Source: Spisula solida (lineage: Eukaryota > Mollusca > Bivalvia > Venerida > Mactridae). From it: a DNA stretch of 64,000 nt. The notes under the pieces were generated by a model. It made no database searches, was not told the DNA's origin, and worked only from the letters and a program-made list of their open reading frames with translations. The translations under genes were made by a program, and so were the position numbers. The first letter of the stretch is position 1. Every line of letters begins with the position of its first letter. This document shows positions 12,863 through 23,902 of this stretch, piece by piece. The stretch covers positions 4,412,001 through 4,476,000 of the forward strand of contig OX365955.1 in the NCBI GenBank assembly GCA_947247005.1, in the 5' to 3' direction.

Positions 12863-13015
12863 ATAGGATCCGTCAAGAGTTATTATTGGCGATCAACATT
12901 TCTAATAAGAGTCTAGAACACACAGGTTATATTATACTCCTCACGAAAATCACTCAGTTTTCTAGGCTCGGTTTATAAATGTTGATTTCCAAAGACATCT
13001 CGTGAAGGATCCTAT
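12863..13015. repeat. Conserved long hairpin, copy P2
   Basis: Arms begin ATAGGATCCGTCAAGAG and end GGATCCTAT, about 56 bp each, with a 40 bp loop containing ACTCCTCACGAAAA. The LINE is inserted about 10 bp to its right. Confidence 0.8.
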
Positions 13016-13017
13016 AC

Positions 13018-15312
13018 ATGTATTTTATTATTGAAGATGTTAATTTACCACGGAAATGTCAAGACAACGTTGTTAACGAACATGGTAGACATTTATTAGA
13101 TTTATGTAAAACAACCGGTCTTAGAATCCTAAATGGTCGACATAGTCTTGATAAATCTGGTAAGTTTACATGTATAACATCACAAGGTAGTAGCGTTATT
13201 GATCTTGTATTGTGTAGGCCAAATATGTTTGATTATATCGATAGGTTTATGATACATGACCCGAATATTTTATCCGATCACTGTGCTTTAAGTTTTATTT
13301 TAAAAGCTAGTGTACCAATTGTGTGTAATGATAATGTTGTTAACTTAGATAGCACTGATCATGATAGAGTAAAAAAAGTATATAAGTGGAATAATGATAA
13401 GAAAGATTTGTATGTGAATACACTATGTAGTGATGATATGAGTACAAAGTTCAATGAGTTAAATGACCGTATTAATACATCATTAACAGCAGATGATATT
13501 AAATGTAATTTAACCTCCTTTTATAGCTATGTAGAGGATGTATGTGACCCATTATTTAAACGAAAGTTGAATGATAATAATATTAATAATGATAATAACT
13601 GCGATGTAAATAAAAAACCTTGGTATGATAATGATTGTAAGAAAGCACAACATGAGTTTTATGAATACTTAAATGAATATAGGATGCAGAAATCTGATTC
13701 AAATAGAACCAATATGACTAGGGCTAGAAGTAGATATAAAACTTTGATACGGAATAGTAAATTTAAATATGAACACGCTCAGACGAAACGATTAGAAAGT
13801 ATGAGATATAAGAATGCAAAAGAGTATTGGAAAATGTTAAAAAGTACATGTATTAAACAAACCGATAATAACCAGTTAAATGCTGACATTTTTACTGATT
13901 ATTTCAAAGCGATCAATGACCCGCAATCGCATTTTTTCCAACCAGATGATGATGTTTTATATTTTAATGATAGATATTTAAACGGGGAATTACACTGCAT
14001 GTTCGAAGAATTAGATGATCATATCGTAAGAAATGAAGTTTTAAAAGCATGTAAAGATCTGAAATCTGGAAAATCATCAGGGCCAGATATGGTGTTAAAT
14101 GAATTTTTTATACATGGGTGCAAAAGCGAAATATTTTTAAACTGTTTGACACTTCTTTTTGATAAATTATTTAATATTGGATATTTTCCGGATGAATGGG
14201 CAGAAGGTTTTATCGTACCATTACATAAAAAAGGTGATACAAATAATCCAGGTAACTACAGGGGAATAACGCTTTTAAGTACAATGGGAAAATTATTCAC
14301 GAAAATTCTTAATAATAGACTTACGATTTGGGCAGAACATTATAATGTATATATTGAAGCACAAGCTGGATTTAGAAAGAATATGAGTACTGTAGACAAC
14401 ATCTTTATACTTCATGGAATTATTAACAAATTAATAAATGCAAACAAGAAATTATATATCGCATTCATTGATTTTACAAAAGCTTTCGATTATGTTGTTA
14501 GAGATATTATGTGGTATAAATTGATTAAACTTGGTGTTCGTGGAAAAATGTTAGATATCGTTCGGTCGCTGTATGATAATGTTAAAACAACATGCCGAGT
14601 TAAATATGATAATGTATTAGGTGAAGAATTTACATGTTTATTAGGGGTTCGTCAAGGGGAAAGTCTTTCACCTTTTATTTTTTCGATGTATTTGAATGAT
14701 TCAGAAGAACATTTTATGTTAAATGGTTTTGATGGTGTTGATGTTGGTACATTGAAGTTGTTTTTATTATTGTATGCTGATGATATCTTTATTATGTCAG
14801 AGAGTGAAACAGGTTTACAATTAGGATTGAATCTGTTACATGAATATTGTCAAAAATGGAAATTAAGTGTAAATGTCGAAAAAACTAAAATTATGATCAT
14901 GAAAAAGGGCGGGAAAAATAAAAGAAATTTATCATTCACCTTTAATAACATAGATATAGAGATAGTTAATAAGTTCAAGTATTTGGGAATAATATTTACA
15001 ACAGGCGGGTCTTTTAACGCTACGTATGAAGCATTGGCGGGTCAAGCGCTTAAGTCATTATTTAAATTAAAATCATATTTGATAAAATTTCCCAATATGT
15101 CAGTTAGTCATAAGTTAGATCTATTTGATAAACTTATTGTTCCTATACTATGTTATGGTAGTGAAATTTGGGGGTTTAACGATGTAAATAAGATAGAAAC
15201 GATTCATTTACAATTTTGCAAGCAAATATTAGGCGTGAGGTCTCAAACACAGAATAGCTTTATTTATGGTGAACTTGGTAGATACCCTTTAAAAAATAAG
15301 ACGTTTAAGTAA
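13018..15312 (+). pseudogene. LINE ORF2 part 1: endonuclease remnant and reverse transcriptase
   Basis: The apparent Met and first two residues come from the flanking repeat, not from the element, so this is not a real start. Residues about 12-105 match the C-terminal end of the exonuclease-endonuclease-phosphatase fold, with the characteristic SDH at 86-88. Reverse transcriptase follows: GKSSGPD (351-357), PGNYRGITL (411-419), GFRKN (451-455), motif A IDFTKAFD with catalytic Asp 485, LGVRQGESLSPFIFS (542-556), and YADD with Asp 588 and 589. A thumb-like region continues to GELGRYPL (751-758). The catalytic residues are all present. The frame is then lost in a run of six A at 15291-15296, giving an early stop at 15310-15312. 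In life this enzyme would nick DNA and copy the element RNA by target-primed reverse transcription; this copy lacks the nicking-domain N-terminus. Confidence 0.9.
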
Positions 15313-15979
15313 TATTATAAGATATTGGTTAAAAATTATCCGAAGTCCAAAAGAAAGATACATTCACATTATTTACAATATGATGTTAAACGCTTTAGAA
15401 CAAAACATAAACAATACGGGTTGGGTAAGAAATGTAAAAACAATTTTAGAAGCGAATGGATTTGCTTATGTTTGGTTGAACCAAGGGGTTGGTGATGAAA
15501 AGGCTTTTTTATGCATATTTAAACAACGACTACATGATAATTACTTACAAATCTGGAATAGCGATATTGAAGATTCATCGAGAGCTAGAACTTATAAATT
15601 ATTTAGTACCTTTAGATTACAACCTTATTTGGATGTTATAAATATAGAAAAATTTCGCATTGCATTAAGTAGACTAAGAACATCATCTTATAGATTAGAA
15701 ATCGAAGCTGGAAGGTGGCACAAACCAGTAAAAACAACATATAATGAACGTAAATGTAGGTTATGCAATGTCCTTGAAGATGAGTTTCATTTTTTGTTTG
15801 AATGTCCATTATATAATGAAATTAGAAAACTACATATAAAGAAATATTATTGGAAGCGTGCAAATTTTATTAAATTTATAGATTTGATAAATTCTGGAAA
15901 TAAAACTGTCATTAGAAATCTTGCTATGTATACATACAAATCCTTTGAATTGAGAAACAAAACATTTTATACAAATTAA
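15293..15979 (+). pseudogene. LINE ORF2 part 2: C-terminal zinc-knuckle region, shifted frame
   Basis: Continues the same protein in the next frame. Translation in frame 2 is open from the A run at about 15293, not only from the first Met at 15380, and the join is where LINE relatives continue. Counted from the Met at 15380, the segment SRLRTSSYRLEIEAGRW (97-113) is followed by C126, C129, H137 and C142, a CX2CX7HX4C zinc knuckle typical of the C-terminus of LINE ORF2 proteins. It ends at a TAA at 15977-15979. A single base gained or lost in the A run explains both pieces, so the copy is nearly intact apart from 5' truncation. Confidence 0.85.
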
Positions 15980-16331
15980 TACACTCTTATGCAACTTCCT
16001 CTCCAATTGTAACGATTTTGTGTGGAATCAGTATACAACTGTACTACAAACATTCTTATAGGTATTGTATTGTACTTACTATAACTTTGGAAGTTTATTT
16101 TGTTTCGTGTTTTCATACACAATTTCAATCACTATTAACGTTGTAATTGTACGTGTTTCGATTTATAATGTATTTTCAATAATGTTGACTTGAGTCAGTG
16201 ACTATACATAATTATGTACATGTATTATTAATGGTGCCATTGACCATTGTATGTTTAAATTTGTATTGTAAATATTTGTAATGCTCATAGACTGTAAAGT
16301 CTCATGTATTGGAAAATAAACTATATAAAAC
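15980..16331 (+). other. LINE 3' untranslated region
   Basis: AT-rich tail between the ORF2 stop and the target duplication. Contains AATAAA near 16314. No long poly-A follows; the element ends in TATATAAAAC-like sequence. Confidence 0.7.
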
Positions 16332-16617
16332 TATATTTGACTCCACAAAAATGATTTCTGTAATCTTGTAAAAAAAGTAATAGCGGTTATCTTAATGGGG
16401 AAAATAACGTATTACTTTTTTGGTGAGAAGCGTAATATTAGTTCTGTCTTTCTGTCTCGAAGGATATTTACATAACTGTAGTGACCAATAATCTATGGCA
16501 CGTCTCTGGTGACCCAAGTTAATTATATGCTCTAGTATTGATATTGTTGATATGCTCGATAAAAATGGACAGCAAAAATCAACATCACAAATTATTTATG
16601 GGCCATTGCCGCATTAA

Positions 16618-17491
16618 GGAGGTTCGAGCTGCCTTGTGCGCATGCGCGAAATTTCAAAATCGTATTAGATGAGATCAAACATGATATTTAGTTCCAATGA
16701 TCGCATATAAATGCTAATTAATGAAACTAAACATAATATTAGTTTAAAAAATCGATATTTTTTAACTTTTTATTTTTTGCATGTATAAAAAAAGGGTGGG
16801 GAACGGCACAATTGTAAAGAATATGGGAGTACAATAAGTCACTACAATTGTTCAAATGCATGTGTTTATATAAAATATTTAGTGCATGCTTTAGTAATAT
16901 GAAGTAGCTAAACTTTGAAATATTTTTCGTAAAATTTTATTTCATTCTTATATGCAAATTAGGTTAATTGATGCAAATTTATTCAAAATTAGTACTTTTT
17001 GGTGAATAGCTCCCTAAAAAGGCTGGTGACCCCTATTTTTTATTTGACTAAACTGATGTTCGATGTGATTCTCAACTTTTATCCAATTTTAAATAATTTT
17101 CGATCGTTAGATATTTTTTTACGTTCATTTGAAAATCACACTTTTTGGGAAGTTTGTGGGGTAACTATTTATCATGTACAAATTCACCCGGCAGCCGAAA
17201 TTGTGACTAACGTCAATAGGAATGACCATTGAACACACAAAATATCATGCATTGTTTAAAAGTGGTTTAATATAATACAAATCCTAAAATGAACATGCTG
17301 GTGTCTTATATGCAAGAGATAGATAAAATGAACAAAATACAGCGGTAGGCTATTAGAAAGCCATGTATCTCGAAAACGAGCCTGGTGACATGTCATTTTT
17401 ATGATTTCATTGTCGTTCTAGATGATTGTGTTGTCATTTTAAGATGTTTCGGAGAAAATTCGATCGTTAGATAAAAGGCGCGCGTACCTCC
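16618..17491. mobile_element. piggyBac-like MITE with TTAA target duplication
   Basis: TTAA at 16614-16617 and again at 17492-17495 flank 874 bp whose ends are GGAGGTTCGAGC and, on the minus strand, GGAGGTACGCGC (10 of 12 match). The empty site GCCGCATTAAGTTTG is present in copy A2 at 5397-5408, and close relatives at 26617 and 18666 (inverted). Exact TTAA duplication is the hallmark of the piggyBac superfamily. The only open frame inside (77 codons from 16999) does not resemble a transposase to me. The first GGAGGT differs from classical CCC-type piggyBac ends, so the assignment rests mainly on the target site. Confidence 0.75.
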
Positions 17492-18526
17492 TTAAGTTTG
17501 TTAATTATTAGACGTATCCGCGGTTACACATACCAGTATGGTTTGTTTCATTATGAGCATGGAAGTTGGGCAACCGCTTTGAGTGCAGGCGAGGGGTCCA
17601 TGGCTCGAATTCGAGTAGATGTCATTGTTTGTTGAGTCGCCAGGAAATTAAACTATGATAAATATATGATTACCTGTTTGGGGTGGGTGCCTGTTTTAAC
17701 ATTTACCAAAACTACTCACTTGTATGGTGTGTTAATGTCATCCATGATAGCCCATCATACACTGCACAGACCACGCATTGATCACTAGGGTATGAAATAA
17801 TAAATGTTATATCAGTAATGTCCGAGGGGTCCCGCTTAGAAATGACCACGTGTTACTGTTTTGGAATCGGTTATTAAAAGTTCTTCAAAACTGGTATGCT
17901 AACTAAACCAGCATTGCCAAGCTACACTTTTTAAAACGAATGTAACTATACCGGCTATAAAAGATAACTTAAACACAGACCCCATGAAAAATGCTACGCG
18001 TGACGTTCCTCGGCCAATGAAAACAATAGTTTGCAGTTTTACGTTACTTTTAATTTAGCGATGACTTGCTGACTTGGGGCTGTTAATCGTGAAAGATTGA
18101 TAAAACTCATTTTCCGGATATTACAAATGAGACAAAATGCCTAAAGGAATATTTACAATGATTTCTTCTTTTCTGGGTATTTATTATTTGCTAGAAGGCA
18201 ATTTAGTAGAACATATGTTTAACTGTTGTGTTGTCCACTAGTGTGCTCGGATGATTGAATTTTGATTTTGTTTTTTATAGACGAGACTCAGGACCATTCT
18301 TTAGATAGTGTGGTCTTATGTGGGTATTACCTCAAGATGGATTCCTTGCGTTACGCATTAATTGAATTACAAACAAATTGTTCTTGTAGATTTATGACAC
18401 AATTGAATGTATTAGGTAAGACCATGTTTACATACAGGGGTATTCGTATGCAAAGCTTCCCTCCATCTAGCTATTGGTAAATGGCAGTTTTTTATAGTTT
18501 ATTCATCAAATAGACTGCCGGTGGTC

Positions 18527-19250
18527 ACTACTTGCTGGCGGCTCAACAAGCAAGGACATCTAAACGAATTCGACCCAAAATGGTTGCCCGAACCCCATGC
18601 TTAAAATGAAATAAACCATACTGCCATGTGTCACCTCGGATACGTCTAGTAATCAACGAACTCAATGCGGCAATTGCCCATAAATAATTTGCGATGTTTG
18701 TTTTCCTGTCCTGTTTACCTAACATATCAAAAATATCAATACTAGAGCATATAATTAACTTGGGTCACCAGAGACGTGCCATAGAGTATTGGTCACTACA
18801 GTTATGTAAATAACCACCACTTCCTTACAGACAGCAAGACAAGACTAATATTACCAAAACAAGTAATACACTCGTTATTGCAACATTAATGTCACTGCTA
18901 ATACTGTATTATACAAAGTTAAAGAAATCATTTTTGTGAAGAAAATAGATGTATAGGATCCGTCACGAGTTATCTTTGGAAATCACCATTTCTAAAACGA
19001 GTCTAGAAGTCTGAGGGTTTTCGTGAGGAGTATATTATAACCTGTATTATCTAGACTCGTATAAGAAATGTTGATCTCCAATAATAAACTCATGACGGAT
19101 CTTATATTTCAAGTTTATTGAGTATCAGAACATCCCTACATGCAAAATAAAACGTTTTTCATTGTCCGACTTGAAGGGCAACTTTGCCGTTAAATTATAT
19201 GAAATAAACCAGCACGTTGCATCACATGGTTATTTTTATTTTTATTGCAA
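18527..19250 (-). repeat. Family A repeat, inverted fragment A4
   Basis: Reads as the reverse complement of about 26040-26770: the TTGTTGAGCCGCCAG landmark appears as CTGGCGGCTCAACAAG (18535), the empty MITE site as AACTCAATGCGGCAATTGCC (18660), then the hairpin (18953-19105) and the CATGTGATGCAACGTGCTGG block inverted near 19205-19230. It is flanked on both sides by forward family A DNA. Confidence 0.75.
18953..19105. repeat. Conserved long hairpin, copy P3 (inverted orientation)
   Basis: Arms run from ATAGGATCCGTCACGAG to GACGGATCTTAT with the 40 bp loop in the opposite orientation (TTTTCGTGAGGAGT). The two arms remain distinguishable from each other and match the swapped arms of P4. Confidence 0.8.
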
Positions 19251-19251
19251 T

Positions 19252-20410
19252 TTCACTAGTGTGCTCGGATGATTGAAGTGAGATTTTTTTTTTAAAGACA
19301 AGACTCTGGACCATTCTCAAGATATGTAAAATACTAGTTTGGTATTTTGTGACCTTACGTGGGTATTACCTCAAGATGGATTCCTTGCATTACACATTAA
19401 TTGAATTGCAAACAAGTTCATCTTTTAGATCTATGAAACTTTTGAATGTATGAGGCCAGACCATGTTTAGATTCAGGGGTATTCATATGCAAATGTGCCG
19501 ACCATCTAGCTATTGGTGAATGGCAGTTTTTAATAGTTTATTCATCAAATAGACTGCCGGTGGTCACTCTGCATATGAGTAGAGTATCTTCCTTATTACC
19601 TACCGTTAAACATGTTCTTGTGATAACTCGTTTTCAGCAACCACCTGTATTTAGCTGACGGTTAAATGCAAATCCACGATTTTAGATGCAGCTATACTAA
19701 GTGACCCGCTGTCTGTCTTAGTGGTAACCTATTTTAAACACACACCCTTCTTTTACAGTCAGTAGCATTTTATTAATTAAATATTAAAGTACCTGAACTT
19801 AGCAATCACCAGTCAATGTTAATGGTCATCCGCTATCAACATCCACTTGTCTCTAACACTCAATGTAATTAAATCCAAACTAATCGATTTTGTTAATTTA
19901 CCTGTCTTCAGCATTCACCTGTCTGTCGCAGCCAATATGATGCATGAAAGCTAAACTCTTTGAGCAGATGTTCCTGTACTAAGCAATGACCTGTCTATGT
20001 TAGTGGTCACCTGCTGTTAGTATCCACCTGTCGTTATCAGCCCGTATCATCAAATGCAAACAAATCATTTTCTATGAAATCCATCTGTACTAACAAAATC
20101 GTGTAGTCGTGTATTTATACGTGTACGTATATATCATTGTTTATATGTGCATGTATAGATTTTGGACCCAAATGGTGCGCCATATTTATTCACATGCTGT
20201 GAAGAGCAAGGTGACCTCACTTGAAAGACCATCCACAAAGTAAGACAACCTCACCAAAAAGACCACATTAAACAGCAAGACCACCTTACTAAAATACCGC
20301 ATTAAACAGTAAGACCACCTCACTAAAAAGAACGCCTACAAAGTAGGACGATCTTACTAAAAAGACCACCTACAAAGTAAGACCACCTCATTAAAAAGTA
20401 AGACAGCAAA
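19252..20410 (+). repeat. Family A repeat, fragment A5
   Basis: Restarts with CACTAGTGTGCTCGGATGAT, already present at 18236, so 18236-18526 and 19254-19568 are duplicates of the same module on either side of the inverted piece. It continues through CACCTGAACTTAGCAATCACC-like seed sequence (19790-19815, only one unit) and a GACCAC-rich array at 20215-20405. Confidence 0.75.
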
Positions 20411-20513
20411 ATGGTATGGGAGACACATTATTTGCTAAAAAAACCTTGCTTGGGTATTATACATGTATTTATGTAAAATGGTGCCAAATATAGGATTGCA
20501 TTATATTCTAGTT

Positions 20514-21358
20514 ATGCCTCCCACCTTTGATGAGGGGGTATATTGCTTTGCACATGTCTGTCGGTCCGTCGGTCTGTCTGTCTGTCGGTCGTATAAAATG
20601 GTTTCCGTTCAATAACGCAAGAACGCTTTGACCTAGGATCTTCAAACTTTACATGCAGGCTAGTCAGCACGGGTAAATGTCCCCTGATGATTTTAGGTCA
20701 GTAGGTCAAAGGTCAAGGTCATTGTGACCTTTACCATTTCTGACTATTTAAATGGTTTCCGTTCAATAACTCAAGAGTAATTTGACCTAGGATCTTTAAA
20801 CTTTAAATGCAGGTTGGTCAGTAAGAGTAGATGAACCCTATAGATTTTGAGGTCAGTAGGTCAAGGTCACTATGACATTTACCATTGTTGACTATTTAAA
20901 TGGTCTCCGTTCAATAACTCAATAACGCTTTGACCTAGGATCTTCAAACTTTACATGCAGGTTGGTCAGCAAGGGTAGATGTTCCCTAATGATTTTGATG
21001 TCAGTAGGTCAAAGGTCACTGTGACCTTTACCATTTCTGACTATTTAAATGGTTTCCGTTCAATAACTCAAGAGTACTTTGACCTAGGATTTTCAAACTT
21101 TACATGCAGGTTGGTCAGCAAGAGTAGATGAACCCTATAGATTTTGAGGTCAGTAGGTCAAGGTCACTGTGACATTTTAGACTATTTAAATGGTCTCCGT
21201 TCAATAACTCAATAACGCTTTGACCTACGATCTTCAAACTTTACATAGAGGTTGGTCAGCATAAGTAGATAACCCCTATTGCTTTTGAGGACAGTAGGTC
21301 AAAGGTCAAGGTCACTGCGACCTCCACCATTTCTGACTATTGGGCTGCCATGGGGCAT
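20514..21358. mobile_element. Dispersed bivalve-type repeat with 150 bp internal tandem units
   Basis: Ends are ATGCCTCCCACC and GGGGCAT (short imperfect inverted ends). Inside are five units of about 150 bp starting CCGTTCAATAAC at about 20606, 20758, 20907, 21057 and 21198. Units alternate between two types: one with AATAACGCTTTGACC and another with AAGAGTACTTTGACC plus GAACCCTATAGATTTTGAGG, which is a two-unit higher-order pattern. Each unit carries clusters of AGGTCA words. I recall similar sequences being abundant in bivalve genomes; no search was run. Confidence 0.65.
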
Positions 21359-21389
21359 ATGTGTTTTACAAACATCTCTTTTTATATGC

Positions 21390-21765
21390 CGTTTTGTCTA
21401 TAGAATTCTAAATCCAAAATACTTATTTAGAAGGATCGAATTACCATTAGATTAATTTTATATTATTTCCAACTGCTACTTTAAATACAAGTATTCTACA
21501 ACATTTCTGAACGCCCCCCCCCCCTCCCCTCCAAATAAACCAAATGTATGATGTTGATCTAAGATATTAACAACAACGTCAATTAAACTTTCATTAAATG
21601 TAACATTAGTTTAGTGTTTCCGGTAGATGAAAAATAATGTTTATTATGTTTGATTGGGTCATTGTCTCGTGATTGGGTGTTAAACATTATGTACTGTCTG
21701 TCTACTAGCAATTGATATTATCTGGAAAAACATACCAAGTTAAAACATTCAGAAGTACGGCATTA
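21390..21765 (-). repeat. Family C dispersed repeat, inverted copy
   Basis: Reverse complement of 10600-11010, including the TTGTCTCGTGATTGGGTGTT block (21661) and a run of about 12 C (21515-21526). Confidence 0.65.
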
Positions 21766-22499
21766 AGTGGAACCCCTCTAACCCGAACCTTTGATCCGGA
21801 AATTCCGATTTTCCGCACAAATCTATAGGTCCCAAATATTCACGTTTATTTATATAACTACCTCTACCACCGGAAACTGGACGAAATTTCGAGAATATTT
21901 CTTATATTTGATCCTACTATAGTTCAGCCATCGGAATCCGTAGTACACTACAGCCGTCCTTGCTAGTACAGTCGGCGTAGTGCAAAATCGTCACACTGAC
22001 GATTTTTGGCTTTTTCCGCTTTTTTCTCCGCATGTGGCAAAGTTATCAGCAGGCTGGTGCTGATTGAACATTAATTCCAGAAAACGTGTCTGCCGTATAC
22101 GACTTAAAATGGTTGAAAAATAGCCTAAATTAATATAAGATAATACATATTGCAATAACATATATTCAAAAGTTGCAGGGCGTTTCTTTGTATATATAAA
22201 ATCATAAACAAGGGTCAATCTCTTCATGAAAACAACCACGTAAAGGAAACAGTAGGCGAAGTACTCATTTGTCACTATTCCACCAAACACACACATGGAA
22301 ATCAATTACATGCCTTGAAGTTCGTGGCATATTTACCTATTATAGGTTGTATATTTGACTGCATCAAGTTAATGATCTGCCAGCCATGAAAGGTTCAAAC
22401 AGCATATTCGGCGTATACTATCGCATTCTGGTAGGCCTTTGCTGTTTTTTACAAACATATTTAACTTCGTTTCTTTAAAATTTAATGTACCTTTAACAT
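21766..22499. other. Unassigned region with one pogo-like end
   Basis: AGTGGAACCCCTCTAACCCG at about 21767-21786 resembles the terminal repeats of pogo/Tigger-type elements (GTGGAACC...TAACCCGAAC), but no matching opposite end was found. A 104-codon minus-strand frame at 21991-22305 is not recognised and has no supporting features. Confidence 0.3.
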
Positions 22500-22942
22500 T
22501 CACATACACCGTGTTGTTAAGACACCCCATCTGTCATGGATTTGAATTTACTACGTTGTTAAACGTTTCAAATTCTCCCTCGCAAGCGTCATAGTTAATT
22601 ATTGGCAGTGTCAATTCTCGACAAATATTAATTAAACATTTTGTTAATGATCTTATTTTATTGTTCTTAGATAATAGTTTCAGAATGAAGCGCTATTCTT
22701 GAATGAGTTAATTGATCTTGAGTGTGTGAAATGTGCACTCTTCTTTATACGATGGAGTCTTTGGCTAAAATATAATAAAACACAGGACAGGGAAGACTTA
22801 GACTTTCGATGTGTTGACAACTGAAACTTGGGCTTTCGGTGGTTAAGTTAATTTCATCGTGTAGTAATGTGTTGGGCATTGTGTCGTGTAATTGTGGCAT
22901 GTGATGTTTTTATGTTTTCTGTGCTCGGCTAGTTAAGTTGAG

Positions 22943-23110
22943 TCCCAGCTATCAAAAAGCTGAAAGACGTAGTTTCAGCTATAAACAACCTGAATGTCCT
23001 AGTTTCAACAACAAAAAAGCTGAAAGTCCTAGTTTCAAAAAATAAAAGGCTGAATAACCTAGTTTCAGTTGTATAAATGCTGAAATATCTACTTTTAGCT
23101 GTCAAAAGTC
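22943..23110. repeat. 33 bp tandem array (about 5 units)
   Basis: Units carry AAGCTGAAAGTCCTAGTTTC-like sequence. Because 33 is a multiple of three, the minus strand stays open with an 11-residue period, which makes a coding appearance without any other support. Related words appear on the other strand at 9845-9990. Confidence 0.7.
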
Positions 23111-23569
23111 CTAACAAAATTAAGAACAACAGTAAATGGAAAATAATGCGTCTGACGCTGTGCCGTGTAGTTTTTGTATGTGATGTTTTTACGTTTTCTG
23201 TGCTCAGCTGGTTGAGTTGATTGCTGCCTTCCCTCTTCGATTTTATATTATGGTAATGAATGGTGTTCAGTATCGATTTAAGGTTAATCGCACTATTAGA
23301 AAATAAATTGTGACATACACTACCAGCATTATTGATGAATATATCTACTTGTTGCTTTAATATGCAAACGTAGCATTTAGAATAATTTAATTCGACTTGC
23401 GTTTTGCGAAATCAACTTTGGTAATATCAAATTCCTGTGCTAGTTAAAATGTCTACAATAGTGCAATGTGAAATAGTTTTATGCAAAAATAATAAAATAT
23501 AAAGTTTAAAATTTCAAATCGCCAAATCATGAAGTAAAAATTGTAAGATCGATAACTATTCAGTGATAT

Positions 23570-23720
23570 CGCGAATTCAGGATTTAATTTGGACATTTCA
23601 TTAATTCACGACTTCACTACAATGTTAACGATTTCATTATCTCACTATTTCAGGCTTTTATGAACTCATTATTTCACGATTCCACCAATTCACGATTTAT
23701 TTTCAATATTTCACGAGTTC
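23570..23720. repeat. Degenerate 13-15 bp TTCACGA repeats
   Basis: ATTTCACGA, ATTCACGAC, ATTTCACGATT and ATTCACGATT recur with loose spacing, separated by AT-rich bases. Likely a decayed tandem array. Confidence 0.45.
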
Positions 23721-23827
23721 ACCCCTGGTATTTTGTTTGTCGTTGGTTTAGTTTATGAAGAAAATATTTTCAGGTCGAGTTTGATTTTTATTTTATCACT
23801 CTCAACCACAATCTTGATAATATTAGT

Positions 23828-23902
23828 CACGGCCGTCATCCGGTGGTTAATGCACTGGCTTTGTAATCCTGTGATGCTGGTTCAATTCCTGGTCGCAGCA
23901 GG
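23828..23902 (+). mobile_element. tRNA-derived SINE head
   Basis: A-box-like GTGGTTAATGCACTGGC (about 23843-23859) and B-box-like GATGCTGGTTCAATTCCT (23873-23890) at tRNA spacing, with GGCCGTC at the 5' side. No intact cloverleaf, so a SINE or tRNA relic. Confidence 0.5.

Larger units (their letters stand above)
13026..16331 (+). mobile_element. LINE-type non-LTR retrotransposon, 5'-truncated
   Basis: Inserted in family A copy A3. Uninterrupted copies read CATGTATTTGTCTTCAC (26321) where this one has TGTATTT (13019-13025), the element, then TATATTT (16332-16338) and CTCCAC, a probable 7 bp target duplication with one mismatch. It encodes the end of an apurinic-like endonuclease, a complete reverse transcriptase and a C-terminal zinc-knuckle region, then about 350 bp of 3' untranslated sequence ending with GGAAAATAAACTATATAAAA, which includes an AATAAA signal. 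Truncation removed the 5' part of the endonuclease, any first open frame and the promoter. The clade within the Jockey/CR1/I group cannot be settled by eye. Confidence 0.9.
11228..18526 (+). repeat. Family A repeat, copy A3 (carries three nested insertions)
   Basis: Same module order as copies A2 and A6 but interrupted by a TIR element (11937-12834), a LINE (13026-16331) and a TTAA-flanked MITE (16618-17491). After 17640 it lacks the segment seen at 26770-27080 in A6. It stops at GACTGCCGGTGGTCACT (about 18526), where the next 720 bp are in the opposite orientation. Confidence 0.75.

Noticed and set aside
13018..13020. ATG as the true start of the LINE protein
   Set aside because: The codon lies in the flanking repeat (also present at 26321), so the element is 5'-truncated and the start is accidental.
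18236..19568. Single clean inversion
   Set aside because: The same module flanks both sides and the flanks are diverged, so a simple inversion does not explain it.
10041..21526. Poly-C runs near 10041 and 21515 as a paired signal
   Set aside because: The 21515 run aligns with a G-rich tract at 10872 in family C; the 10041 run is unrelated.
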